Position numbers and translations under genes: made by a program
NCBI RefSeq assembly: GCF_020884795.1
Contig: NZ_BBZF01000013.1
Span: 437,791-501,790, forward strand
Direction of reading: 5' to 3'
DNA from: Micromonospora okii
GTDB lineage: Bacteria; Actinomycetota; Actinomycetes; Mycobacteriales; Micromonosporaceae
DNA: 64,000 bases
Shown: in pieces, positions 8,640 through 20,939 of the stretch
How positions within the stretch are numbered: position 1 is the first letter of the stretch
Layout of the letters: each line of letters begins with the position of its first letter
The notes under the pieces: generated by a model
The model's input: only the letters and a program-made list of their open reading frames with translations
Told to the model about the DNA's origin: nothing
Databases searched by the model: none

Positions 8640-8776
8640 GGCCGCGGACCGGGAGCCAGGAGCCAAGACCAGAGGCCGCGGGCCGGAAGCCGGGAGCCGG
8701 GACCGGAGGCCACGGACCGGAAGCCGGGAGCCGGAAGCAGGGACCAGAGGCCGCGGACCGGGAGCCGGGACCGGGG
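8640..8776. repeat. Imperfect 34-bp tandem repeat, four units
   Basis: Four units begin GGCCGCGGACCGG or a close variant at 8640, 8674, 8708 and 8749. The third is lengthened by seven bases. The region is purine-rich on this strand and lies between the YbaK start and the end of a small membrane-protein gene. No ORF in it looks coding. Confidence 0.55.
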
Positions 8777-8805
8777 CAGCGCCGGCGGCTGGCGCGCCAG
8801 GACCG

Positions 8806-9000
8806 TCAGCCGTTGGCGACGAACGGGTTCTCCCGGACGAACGCGTGATCCTGGGCGGCGGCGTCCTCCCGGGCCCGCAGCAGGTCCGGCCGGCGGGCCT
8901 CCAGGTCCTCGAAGGCGTGCCGGACGGCTATCCGGATCACTCCGTAGAGGAAGACGAACCCGCAGACGTAGAGGATCACGGTGGCGACGAGGACCAGCAT
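8806..9000 (-). CDS. Small single-pass membrane protein, unknown function
   Basis: A 64-residue protein. Residues 1-24 (MLVLVATVILYVCGFVFLYGV) form one hydrophobic helix; the rest is charged and helical (FEDLEARRPDLLRAREDAAA), ending HAFVRENPFVANG. It should be anchored in the membrane with a cytoplasmic tail. ATG 9000 starts exactly at the helix. It is divergent from the P-type ATPase unit. I do not recognise the family. Confidence 0.6.
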   Translation of the reverse strand: MLVLVATVILYVCGFVFLYGVIRIAVRHAFEDLEARRPDLLRAREDAAAQDHAFVRENPFVANG

Positions 9001-9152
9001 GGCGTCACCGTAGGCAGCCGACGAACGAGGGAAGTTCTCATCTCCGGCCGGTTCCCCCGTACGTGTCGGCCGGGAACTCGCCGGGCGACGGGGGCATGAC
9101 CCACGCCCGCGCGGGAAGGCAGGCCGCCGGGACCGGAACCGTGGGAGGCGAG

Positions 9153-9211
9153 ATGGCGTACGGCAGAGGCAGCGGCGGTGCCGGGCGGCGACTCCCCGGC
9201 CGTACCACTCG

Positions 9212-9215
<4 letters not shown>
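9153..9215 (+). CDS. 20-residue leader ORF coupled to the P-type ATPase
   Basis: ATG at 9153 follows a strong GGGAGGCGAG. The ORF encodes MAYGRGSGGAGRRLPGRTTR and stops with TGA at 9213-9215, overlapping the ATPase ATG (9212-9214) in an ATGA junction. The ATPase start itself has no good ribosome site, so its translation probably depends on ribosomes finishing this peptide. The peptide is Arg/Gly-rich. Its existence is seen directly; a regulatory role is inferred. Confidence 0.5.
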
Positions 9216-13807
<4,592 letters not shown>

Positions 13808-13859
13808 GCCGCATGGGCGCGGCGGGCCGGGGTACGGGTGGGAGCGGAGGTGGGGAACG

Positions 13860-14678
13860 ATGACGACGCAACAACCGGAGGTCACCTTCGTCGGCACAGC
13901 CACGACGGTGCTGCGGATCGGCGGGTTCACCCTGCTCACCGACCCGAACTTCCTGCACCGGGGGCAGCGGGCGTACCTGGGCCGGGGCCTGTGGTCGCGC
14001 CGGCGCACCGACCCGGCGCTGGAGATCGCCCAACTGCCGTCGCTGGACGCGGTCGTCCTGTCCCACCTGCACGGCGACCACTTCGACCGGGTGGCCCGCC
14101 GGGAACTCGACAAGGCGCTGCCCATCGTCACCACCCCGCAGGCGGAACGGAAGCTGCGCCGCTGGGGCTTCCGGGCGGCCGAGGGGCTGCCCACCTGGCG
14201 TACCCGGGAACTGCGCCGGGGCGGCGAGACCCTGCGGCTGACCTCGATGCCCGGCCGGCACGGCCCCGGCCTGCTGGACCTGGCCCTGCCCGACGTGATG
14301 GGCACGATGATCGACCTGGAGCGCGACGGCGAGCGCCGGTTCCGGCTCTACGTCACCGGCGACACCCTGAACCGGCCGATGCTCGCCGAGATCCCGCAGC
14401 GCTACCCCGACATCGACGCCATGCTGATCCACCTCGGCGGCACCCGGATCGCCGGCATCCTGCTCACCATGGACGCCCGGCAGGGCGCCGACCTCACCGA
14501 ACTGGTCCGGCCCGGCCTCACCGTGCCGATCCACTACGACGACTACCCCGTCTTCCGCTCCCCCCTGGGGCACTTCCTCGCCGAGGCCCGGCGGCGCGGC
14601 CTCGGCGACCGGATCAGGACCGTCCACCGGGGCGAGACGGTCCCGCTCACCCCGCCCGTGCCGGCCCGGCCCGCCTGA
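13860..14678 (+). CDS. MBL-fold metallo-hydrolase (UlaG-like)
   Basis: A 272-residue metallo-beta-lactamase-fold enzyme. The metal motif is LSHLHGDHFD (HxHxDH, residues about 63-68), later ligands are in GRHGPG, VTGDTL and PIHYDD. It resembles UlaG-type lactonases and N-acylphosphatidylethanolamine phospholipase D relatives; the substrate is unknown. ATG 13860 has GGAGG at 13846-13850. It follows the ATPase by 52 bases and could share its transcript. Confidence 0.88.
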   Translation: MTTQQPEVTFVGTATTVLRIGGFTLLTDPNFLHRGQRAYLGRGLWSRRRTDPALEIAQLPSLDAVVLSHLHGDHFDRVARRELDKALPIVTTPQAERKLRRWGFRAAEGLPTWRTRELRRGGETLRLTSMPGRHGPGLLDLALPDVMGTMIDLERDGERRFRLYVTGDTLNRPMLAEIPQRYPDIDAMLIHLGGTRIAGILLTMDARQGADLTELVRPGLTVPIHYDDYPVFRSPLGHFLAEARRRGLGDRIRTVHRGETVPLTPPVPARPA

Positions 14679-14746
14679 TTCCCCGGATGACCGATCGCCG
14701 CCCCTCGCGCTGGTCGCGGAGGGCGGCGATCGATGGGGTACGGGGG

Positions 14747-15166
14747 TCAGGCGCGCTCGGAGATGGCCTCGATGAGGTCGCCCACGGGCCGCTCCGGCAG
14801 CGACCGGGCCACGTCGGCGACGGCCACGATCCCCACGAGGTCGTGCCCGTCGATCACCGGCAGCCGGCGTACCTTGTGCTTGCCCATGGTGCGCAGGACC
14901 TCGGCCGCGTCGTCGTCCGCGCCGATCGTGACCGCCTCGCCCTGGGCCAGCTCGCCCACGGTCACGACGGCCGGGTCGCGCCCCTCGGCCAGCACCTTCA
15001 CCACGATGTCGCGGTCGGTCAACATGCCCCTGAGCCGGTTGTCGTCGCCGCAGATCGGCAGCGAACCGACGCCGAGCCGGGCCATCTGCCGGGCGGCCGT
15101 CCTGAGGTCGTCCTGCTCACGAACGCAGGTCACGTCGCTGGTCATGATGTCGCGTGCGGTCGGCAT
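14747..15166 (-). CDS. CBS-domain pair protein
   Basis: A 139-residue stand-alone Bateman module with CBS motifs at about residues 7-60 (ARDIMTSDVTCVREQDDL ... GMLTDRDIVVKVLAE) and 72-128 (GEAVTIGADDDAAEVL ... LVGIVAVADVARSL). It probably senses an adenosine nucleotide. It is a paralogue of the protein at 6200-6625, sharing the MLTDRDIVV signature, and is convergent with the MBL hydrolase. Confidence 0.88.
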   Translation of the reverse strand: MPTARDIMTSDVTCVREQDDLRTAARQMARLGVGSLPICGDDNRLRGMLTDRDIVVKVLAEGRDPAVVTVGELAQGEAVTIGADDDAAEVLRTMGKHKVRRLPVIDGHDLVGIVAVADVARSLPERPVGDLIEAISERA

Positions 15167-15287
15167 CGGTGTGGCACCTCACTTCCGGGGACGTATGGTG
15201 CCCTTCCTCCTACCCCGGCCGCCCCGGCCCATGCGCCCGCGCCCGGCCGGTCGACGACGCACCGCGGTGCCCGCCCCGGTGCCCGCG

Positions 15288-16277
15288 TCAGCCGCCCGGA
15301 TGCCAGGTGGCCGCCGCCCGGCCCAGCCGGTCGTTGATCGCCCGACCCACCCCGACGTCCGGCACGCGCTCGGCCAAGATCTCGGTCACCCCCGCCGCGT
15401 CGAGCCGGTGCAGCGCGTCGAACAGCCGCGCCGCCGCCACCGTGAGGTCCCCGGCCGGCGACAGCACCTCGACCGCCGCCCAGCCACCGCCCGCCGGTCG
15501 CTCCCGGAAGGCCAGCAGTCCCCGCCGGCCGCCGTCGCCGGCCGCCGGCCCCGTCCCCTCGACCACCCGCAGCGGGGTACGCGGGGCGTAGTGCGCGGCC
15601 AGCGTCCCGGGCGCCACCGGCTGGCCGGAGCTGCCCGGCCGTACGGTCACCGGCCCGACCGCCTCCGCCAGCGCCTCCACCGGCAGCGCGCCCAGCCGCA
15701 GCACCACCGGGTGCTCCCCCCGGGCGTCCACGATGGTCGACTCGATCCCGCACCGGGTCGGCCCCCCGTCCAGCACCACGTCCACCGCCCCGCCGAGCCC
15801 CGCCACCACGTGCTCCGCCCGCGTGGGGCTGAGCTGGCCGAACCGGTTCGCGCTCGGCGCGGCCACCGGCACGCCCGCCGCGCGGATCAGCGCCCGCGCC
15901 GACGTCTCGTCGGGCACCCGCACGGCCATCGTCTCCAACCCGGACGTGACGATCGGCGGAATGGCCGCCGGTCGGTCCACGATCAGCGTCAGCGGGCCCG
16001 GCCAGAAGCGCTCCGCCAGCGCCGCCACGGCCGGGGGCACCGCCCCCACCAGGGCGGAGAGGTCAGCGGCGTCGGCCAGGTGGGTGATCAGCGGGTCGAA
16101 GCTCGGCCGCTGCTTCGCCTCGAAGATCCTGGCCGCCGCGCGGGCGTCGAGCGCGTTCGCGCCCAGCCCGTAGACGGTCTCCGTGGGAAACGCCACGAGC
16201 CCCCCGGACCGCAGGACGGAGGCGGCTTCGGCGATGCCGCCCTCGGCGGGCAGGACACGCGGGGTTCCGGTACTCAC
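15288..16277 (-). CDS. L-threonylcarbamoyladenylate synthase (Sua5)
   Basis: A 329-residue Sua5 enzyme that makes threonylcarbamoyl-AMP from threonine, bicarbonate and ATP for the t6A37 base of ANN-decoding tRNAs. The YrdC domain (residues about 12-195) has FPTETVYGLGANA, FEAKQRPSFDPLITHL and PSANRFGQLSPT. The C-terminal Sua5 domain, about 235-329, is present, so it is the long form rather than TsaC. GTG 16277 has TAGCGT six bases upstream (16284-16289, minus), suggesting a leaderless message. No prmC or glyA lies next to it, unlike in many actinobacteria. Confidence 0.92.
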   Translation of the reverse strand: MSTGTPRVLPAEGGIAEAASVLRSGGLVAFPTETVYGLGANALDARAAARIFEAKQRPSFDPLITHLADAADLSALVGAVPPAVAALAERFWPGPLTLIVDRPAAIPPIVTSGLETMAVRVPDETSARALIRAAGVPVAAPSANRFGQLSPTRAEHVVAGLGGAVDVVLDGGPTRCGIESTIVDARGEHPVVLRLGALPVEALAEAVGPVTVRPGSSGQPVAPGTLAAHYAPRTPLRVVEGTGPAAGDGGRRGLLAFRERPAGGGWAAVEVLSPAGDLTVAAARLFDALHRLDAAGVTEILAERVPDVGVGRAINDRLGRAAATWHPGG

Positions 16278-16405
16278 CCGTCGACGCTAACGCGCGTGCG
16301 ACGGCAGGACCGCCGCCGGGGTGGGCCGGCCCGTCGCGTCGGTTTCGCAGCTGGTGCAGATCGCTCGCCGAACGTACCTGACCTGCGCTCGATGCCAACT
16401 CGGAC

Positions 16406-17041
16406 CTACTCGGCACCTGCCGCAGGCGAGAGCGCCGGCAATCCATCGCCTCTGCGCGCGGCGAGGAAGCGGGTGACGACAACACCGGCACTCGCCGCGG
16501 CGGCAACCCACACGATCAACCGCGTCCAGTTCGCCGCCGAACTCATGACCAGGATGCCCTCCCCGGGCGGCAGCACGATCATCTGCACGGCCGCCCCGAC
16601 CGGGACCGTCAGCCCCGCGAGCAGACCGATCACCCCGGGACGCCCGATGTACGCACCCACAGCACCGAGAGCCGCACCGCAGATCGCGCTGCCGAGCCAC
16701 CAGAACAGCATCTCGCTTTGATACAGGGCAAACGGCTCCTGCCGGAGGACCGAGTCCATGCCGTAGTACGCCGTCGTGGCCGAGATCAATGCCAGAACGC
16801 CGGCGACAGCCCCTCGGGCCCGTGACCCAGCCAGCCAACCCACGGCCACCGCCAGTCCTGCCCATGCCCAACCAGCATCCAGCAGCAGGCTCGCGATCTG
16901 TGCGGCCCGAGCCCAGCCCGTGTCCGCTATCCGGCCTCCGACCGGTGTGAACGGCGAGGCCAGCGCATTGCTGAGGGAACTGACCGCACCGAAGCCCGCC
17001 CCGAGCGCAAGAACGCCGACCAGCCTGCCCACGATCATCAC
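16406..17041 (-). CDS. Polytopic membrane protein, DUF6518-like
   Basis: A 211-residue protein with about six hydrophobic stretches (for example GRLVGVLALGAGFGAVSSL, AWAGLAVAVGWLAG, AVAGVLALISATTAYYGM, GVIGLLAGLTVPVGAAVQM). The architecture and Tyr-Tyr-Gly motif resemble the uncharacterised actinobacterial DUF6518 proteins, but that match is from memory. GTG 17041, followed by ATG 17038, has TATCCT six bases upstream and no Shine-Dalgarno. Its GC content and codon use are slightly less biased than its neighbours, which may reflect a recent arrival. Confidence 0.7.
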   Translation of the reverse strand: MMIVGRLVGVLALGAGFGAVSSLSNALASPFTPVGGRIADTGWARAAQIASLLLDAGWAWAGLAVAVGWLAGSRARGAVAGVLALISATTAYYGMDSVLRQEPFALYQSEMLFWWLGSAICGAALGAVGAYIGRPGVIGLLAGLTVPVGAAVQMIVLPPGEGILVMSSAANWTRLIVWVAAAASAGVVVTRFLAARRGDGLPALSPAAGAE

Positions 17042-17152
17042 TGCGCGAGGATACGCAGGGCTCGTTGAACCGCGTCAAGAATCTTGAATCGTCGGCGACG
17101 CGCCGAAGCTCGGCGGGCTGGCCGAGGTCTCGTCGAAATGGAGTAGGGCCTG

Positions 17153-17521
17153 TCAGGCGACGAGCAGTTGTTGGAGACGTTCGATGGTGCCGCGCTGCTC
17201 GTCAAGCTCCTCGATCCGCTCCCGAACCGCCTCCATGTGGTCCTGCAGGTACTCGGCGACGCAGGCGTGCAGCCGTGCGCCGTCATCGACGAAGCAGGGC
17301 ATGACCTGTGACACCACGGCGAGGGGCAGGCCGGCGTCGAGGAACATGCGGATGCGGCGGACGGTCTCGATCGCGTCAGGGCGGAACCGGCGGTGGTTCG
17401 TTCCGGTGCGATCCGCAGTGAGCAGGCCGTGCTGCTCGTAGTAACGCAGGGCTCGAACGCTCACGCCGGTGCGGTCGGAGAGCTCACCGATGCTGATCGT
17501 GTCGTCGGAGAACCCGGCCAT
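17153..17521 (-). CDS. MerR-family transcriptional regulator
   Basis: A 122-residue MerR protein. The winged helix-turn-helix is ISIGELSDRTGVSVRALRYYEQHGLL, and the C-terminal dimerisation coiled coil runs from about residue 80 (HMEAVRERIEELDEQRGTIERL). A Cys-containing effector loop (MPCFVDDGARLHACV) suggests a redox or thiol trigger. ATG 17521 has GGAAGGA upstream. It is divergent from an aldo/keto reductase whose promoter has a 20-base spacer holding a palindrome, exactly where MerR proteins bind. Confidence 0.9.
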   Translation of the reverse strand: MAGFSDDTISIGELSDRTGVSVRALRYYEQHGLLTADRTGTNHRRFRPDAIETVRRIRMFLDAGLPLAVVSQVMPCFVDDGARLHACVAEYLQDHMEAVRERIEELDEQRGTIERLQQLLVA

Positions 17522-17544
17522 GACGATTCCTTCCGCAGAGCGAC

Positions 17545-17576
17545 TTGCATCTGACACTAGCGTCAGCACCTACCGT
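17545..17576 (+). promoter_or_regulatory. MerR-type promoter of the aldo/keto reductase
   Basis: TTGCAT (17545-17550) and TACCGT (17571-17576) are separated by 20 bases, longer than the usual 17, which is the hallmark of MerR-activated promoters. The spacer contains the palindrome CTGACACTAGCGTCAG (17551-17566). The ATG is seven bases past the -10, so the message is leaderless. Confidence 0.7.
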
Positions 17577-17583
17577 CCTGGCC

Positions 17584-18501
17584 ATGACGACAGCAACGAC
17601 CGCGACGACGACCCCTGACCACTCGTTCCTGCTCGGCGACGACCTGCCGGTGCGACGCATCGGGCTCGGAACGATGCGCCTGACCGACGCCACCGGCGAC
17701 GGCACCCAGGCCGGCGCGCAGATCTGGCGAGCGCCCGCCGATCCCTCTGGCGCGATCGGGCTGCTGCGCCGCGCCGTGGAACTCGGGGTGCAGCTCATCG
17801 ACACCGCCGACGCGTACGCCCTCGGCGAGGGCGAGGAGCTGATCGCCCGGGCACTCCACCCGTACTCCGACGGTTTGGTGATCGCCACGAAGGTCGGCAA
17901 CGTGCGACCCACGCCGACCGAGTGGGTACCCCTGGGGCATCCGGCCTACCTGCGGCAGCAGGTCGAGCTGAGCCTGCGCCGCCTCCGCGTGGAGAGGATC
18001 GACCTGCTCCAGCTCCACCGCCTCGACCCCGACTATCCGATCGCCGACCAGGTCGGCGCGCTCGCCCAGCTACGCGAGGAAGGCAAGATCCGCCACATCG
18101 GCCTCTCCGAGGTCACCGTGGACGAACTCGAGGAGGCCCGCCGCACCGCTCCGATCGCCGCGGTGCAGAACCTCTACAACCTCGCCGCCCGCGACCACGA
18201 CCCGGTGGTTGACCACAGCGCGGGCGCGGGCATCGCGTTCCTCCCGTTCTTTCCCCTGGCCATCGGCGACCTCGCCCGCGAGGGAAGCGCGGTCGAGTCG
18301 ATCGCCCGCGAGCTCGATGTCACCGCTTCCCAGGTCGCACTGGCCTGGCTCCTGCACCGCGCCCCGAACGTGCTCCCGATCCCCGGCACCACGTCCATCA
18401 CGCACCTGGAACAGAACCTCGACGCTGGCAGGCTCACGCTGAGCGAGGCGCAGTTTCAGCGCATCGGAGCAACCAGCCAGGCCGGGACTCCACACGACTG
18501 A
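17584..18501 (+). CDS. Aldo/keto reductase
   Basis: A 305-residue NADPH-dependent (beta/alpha)8 oxidoreductase. Typical parts are RIGLGTMRLT near the N-terminus, LIDTADAYALGEGEELI with the catalytic Asp and Tyr, VIATKVG with the catalytic Lys, LLQLHRLDPDYP with His, and the C-terminal LPIPGTTSITHLEQNL that binds the cofactor phosphate. The carbonyl substrate is unknown. It is controlled by the divergent MerR gene through a long-spacer promoter, so it is likely induced by an electrophile or oxidant (inference). Confidence 0.92.
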   Translation: MTTATTATTTPDHSFLLGDDLPVRRIGLGTMRLTDATGDGTQAGAQIWRAPADPSGAIGLLRRAVELGVQLIDTADAYALGEGEELIARALHPYSDGLVIATKVGNVRPTPTEWVPLGHPAYLRQQVELSLRRLRVERIDLLQLHRLDPDYPIADQVGALAQLREEGKIRHIGLSEVTVDELEEARRTAPIAAVQNLYNLAARDHDPVVDHSAGAGIAFLPFFPLAIGDLAREGSAVESIARELDVTASQVALAWLLHRAPNVLPIPGTTSITHLEQNLDAGRLTLSEAQFQRIGATSQAGTPHD

Positions 18502-18546
18502 CGAATCCGGGCCACGAGGATGCCGGCCGCCGATACTCTGATACCC

Positions 18547-18789
18547 GTGAGTGATCATGGTCTTCAGGACACCGGCGTGGTGCAGTCCTGGAACGACGAA
18601 GAGGGCTGGGGAACAGTCGCTCTCGATCACGTCGGCCTGACCGTCTGGGCGCACTACAGCCACATTGCCGCTGAAGGTTACCGAAGCCTGGCACCGGGCC
18701 AGCAGGTGCAATGCCGCTACGATGTCCCAGGCCAGGACGGTTATCCAGCCAGGGCAGTCGAGGTCACCGCCCTGCAAGCCGGGCGTTAG
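18547..18789 (+). CDS. Cold-shock-domain-like small protein
   Basis: An 80-residue protein with a divergent cold-shock fold: DTGVVQSWNDEEGWGTVAL replaces the usual GTVKWFN segment, followed by VWAHYSHIAAEGYRSLAPGQQVQC, close to FVHFSAI...L..GQ.V.F. It may bind single-stranded nucleic acid. The aromatic RNP residues are only partly kept. GTG 18547 is preferred because TACTCT (18534-18539) lies seven bases upstream; ATG 18520 is an alternative adding nine residues. Confidence 0.7.
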   Translation: MSDHGLQDTGVVQSWNDEEGWGTVALDHVGLTVWAHYSHIAAEGYRSLAPGQQVQCRYDVPGQDGYPARAVEVTALQAGR

Positions 18790-18947
18790 CCAGCGCTCCC
18801 GCAGCTCCGGCTTCGGCGGTCTCCGCCTGCAGCGCCATCGCGTCCGCGGCGGGGCTGCGTGTCGCACTCCGCCGCCCACCGGTCATCGGCACCCCTCGCA
18901 TCCTAGATCGCCCTGACTCCAGTGCGCTGCGCGTGCGACAGTGGTTC

Positions 18948-19346
18948 ATGCCGTTGAGCAGGTATCACCTCAGAACTTCGATCGCCGTGTCCGACATACA
19001 ACGGGCGGTCGCGTTCTACGAAGGCCAACTGGGCCTACAGACGCTGCAGTCGGGCCCCAGCGCCAACATCGCCGATGGCAGCCGCGTCTATGGTTCTGGC
19101 GGCGTGGCGGCACTGAACGTGTACCAGTCGGTTACTGCTGGAAAGAGCCCGGCGACACTGGCGACATGGTACGTCGACGACATCGACCAGATCGTTGACG
19201 AGCTCGTCTCGTCCGGCGTCGAGTTCATCCGATACGACCAGTTCGAACATGACGCTAGGGGAATCACCGCTCGGGCCGGCGGTGGACGTATCGCGTGGTT
19301 CCAGGATCCGGACGGCAACACCTTCGCCCTCGAATCCGACGTCTGA
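18948..19346 (+). CDS. VOC-family (glyoxalase/bleomycin-resistance fold) protein
   Basis: A 132-residue protein with two beta-alpha-beta-beta-beta repeats: SIAVSDIQRAVAFYEGQLGLQTL and, in the second half, WYVDDIDQIVDELVSSGVEF ending AWFQDPDGNTFALES. The metal-ligand positions include His near the start and Glu at the end. It could be a dioxygenase, glyoxalase or sequestration protein; no function can be fixed. Start ATG 18948 puts the fold immediately after six residues. Confidence 0.85.
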   Translation: MPLSRYHLRTSIAVSDIQRAVAFYEGQLGLQTLQSGPSANIADGSRVYGSGGVAALNVYQSVTAGKSPATLATWYVDDIDQIVDELVSSGVEFIRYDQFEHDARGITARAGGGRIAWFQDPDGNTFALESDV

Positions 19347-19515
19347 CGGCCGGGCGTCCACCCTCTCCTGACCGACGCTGGCTCAGCTGCGTCATCGGCT
19401 CGGTCCTGAACTCAGCGGCGGAACGTGCCAACAAGGCGACCGTCCAGCCGCAAGACCATGACTGACCTGTGCCCGTGAATCCTGCGAAGAGGAATCGCCT
19501 GTTCAGAGGCGATAT

Positions 19516-19591
19516 TGGTGGAGCCCAGGGGACTCGAACCCCTAACCCCTGCCTTGCAAAGGCAGTGCTCTGCCAGTTGAGCTAGGGCCCC
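19516..19591 (-). tRNA. tRNA-Ala (anticodon TGC)
   Basis: The complement folds as a full cloverleaf: acceptor GGGGCCC pairs with GGGCTCC, the anticodon stem-loop has TTTGCAA giving TGC, and the T arm carries GGTTCGAGTCC. CCA is encoded (19516-19518). It sits downstream of gyrA with tRNA-Ile, the usual actinobacterial order. Confidence 0.95.
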
Positions 19592-19630
19592 GAAGGCGGA
19601 CGGAGCCGCCGGGAGCTGGCAGGCCGAGCG

Positions 19631-19759
19631 TCAGCGCAGGTCGGGCGCGGTGGTCGCCTCGTGCCACAGGGCGCGCTCGTCGTTGGAGTCCTTGACCTTC
19701 TTGGCGACCAGCACGGCGACGCCGACGACGCCAGCCAGAATCAGAAGCTTCTTGAACAT
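19631..19759 (-). CDS. DLW-39 family small protein
   Basis: A 42-residue peptide between the two tRNA genes. It begins MFKKLLILAGVVGVAVLVAK, a single hydrophobic helix, and ends with a charged tail (DSNDERALWHEATTAPDLR). The ALWHEAT segment matches the DLWxEAT mark of the actinobacterial DLW-39 family, which is found at this same gyrA-tRNA locus. Its function is unknown. It is probably cotranscribed with the tRNAs. Confidence 0.8.
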   Translation of the reverse strand: MFKKLLILAGVVGVAVLVAKKVKDSNDERALWHEATTAPDLR

Positions 19760-19802
19760 GGGGCGACCCCTTGCGCTCGACAGACGTCGTAACGATGTGC
19801 GG

Positions 19803-19876
19803 TGGGGCTAGCTGGAATCGAACCAGCGACCTCAGAGTTATCAGCTCTGCGCTCTAACCGACTGAGCTATAGCCCC
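19803..19876 (-). tRNA. tRNA-Ile (anticodon GAT)
   Basis: The complement begins GGGGCTATAGCTCAGTCGGT, has the anticodon loop CTGATAAC (GAT), a T arm GGTTCGATTCC and a matching 3' acceptor TAGCCCC. The terminal CCA is not encoded (CCG follows), unlike the neighbouring tRNA-Ala. The cca gene for adding it is in this window. Confidence 0.95.
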
Positions 19877-20027
19877 GCGTGGCGACGGCCAAGGTTAACC
19901 CATCCGCCCGTCGCCTCCCAAATCGGGGGTCGGCGGCCGGCCCTCGCCGCTCGCGTACCCCCGAAACTACCCGGACGCACGACGCCGGGGCGACCGCTTT
20001 CGCAGCGCGCCCCGGCGTCGGAGGCGG

Positions 20028-20936
20028 TCAGTCCCGCTCGGCGAGGGTCAGCTCGATCCCGCCGACCAGGTCGGCGCATACGTTGTAGACGAACGCGCCG
20101 AGGGTGGCGAGGGCGGTGAACAGCACCACGTTGACCAGGCCGATCAGCGCGGAGCTCAGGATCACGCCCTTGGCGGTGATCTGGAAGCCGCTGGTGCTCT
20201 GCCCGCCGCCGGCGTTGACCAGGTCGCCCAGGCTGTCGTTGACGCTCTGGAACACACCCATCGCGTCCAGCGCCAGGTAGAGCACCGAGGTGGCGACGAC
20301 CACCACGATGAACAGGACCACGGAGACGGCGAATGCGAACTTCATCACGGACCAGGGGTCGATCCGCTTGAGGTTCAGCCGGGCCCGGCGGGGCCCGCGC
20401 GACGCGGCCGAGCTGACCGAGGTACGCGCGGCGCGTACCGCGTCACCCACCCGCGCGGCCCCGACGGCGGCCGTGCCGGCGACTCCCGGCGGCAGCCCGC
20501 CGCCGCTGGCCGGGCGGCCCGAGCCACCCGGCCGGGCGCCGTCCGGCTGGGGCTTGGTGCCGCCCCCGATCCGGGGCAGCGTGCCGGTGGACGCGCTGCT
20601 GGACGCCGACTGACCGCCGCCTGTCTTGATCGGCTGGGTCGCCGTCGGACGGGTGCCGCCGCCCGCCGCCACGGCCGGAGCCGCCGCGGAGGTGGGCGCG
20701 TCGACGCCGGATGTCTCGGTCTTCTCCTCCGCCCCCGAATCGTCGCCGGGGGAGTCCGGTGGCGGTGCCATGCCCGGGGCCCGGGTGAACTTCGGGGCAG
20801 GCGCGTCGGCGGGGACCGTTGCCCGGCCCACGACCGCGCGGCCGGTCGCTGGTGCGCCGCCCTTGGCGGCGGCCTCCTCGTCGACCGGTTTGGCCGAGGT
20901 CCCCTTGTTCCCCGACTTCGCCTGTGTCTCCGTCAT
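20028..20936 (-). CDS. DUF3566 transmembrane protein
   Basis: A 302-residue protein encoded right after gyrA. Residues 1-185 are Pro/Ala/Gly-rich and probably disordered. The DUF3566 domain (about 190-302) begins ARLNLKRIDPWSVMKFAFAVS and has two membrane helices (VVLFIVVVVATSVLYLAL, and ALIGLVNVVLFTALATLGAF). The family is actinobacterial, membrane-bound and of unknown function. ATG 20936 lies three bases after the gyrA stop codon, so the genes form one unit. Confidence 0.9.
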   Translation of the reverse strand: MTETQAKSGNKGTSAKPVDEEAAAKGGAPATGRAVVGRATVPADAPAPKFTRAPGMAPPPDSPGDDSGAEEKTETSGVDAPTSAAAPAVAAGGGTRPTATQPIKTGGGQSASSSASTGTLPRIGGGTKPQPDGARPGGSGRPASGGGLPPGVAGTAAVGAARVGDAVRAARTSVSSAASRGPRRARLNLKRIDPWSVMKFAFAVSVVLFIVVVVATSVLYLALDAMGVFQSVNDSLGDLVNAGGGQSTSGFQITAKGVILSSALIGLVNVVLFTALATLGAFVYNVCADLVGGIELTLAERD

Positions 20937-20939
20937 CAA

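Noticed and set aside
19867..20119. Short ORFs over tRNA-Ile and its flank
   Set aside because: They cross a structural RNA gene or the antisense of DUF3566 and lack ribosome sites.
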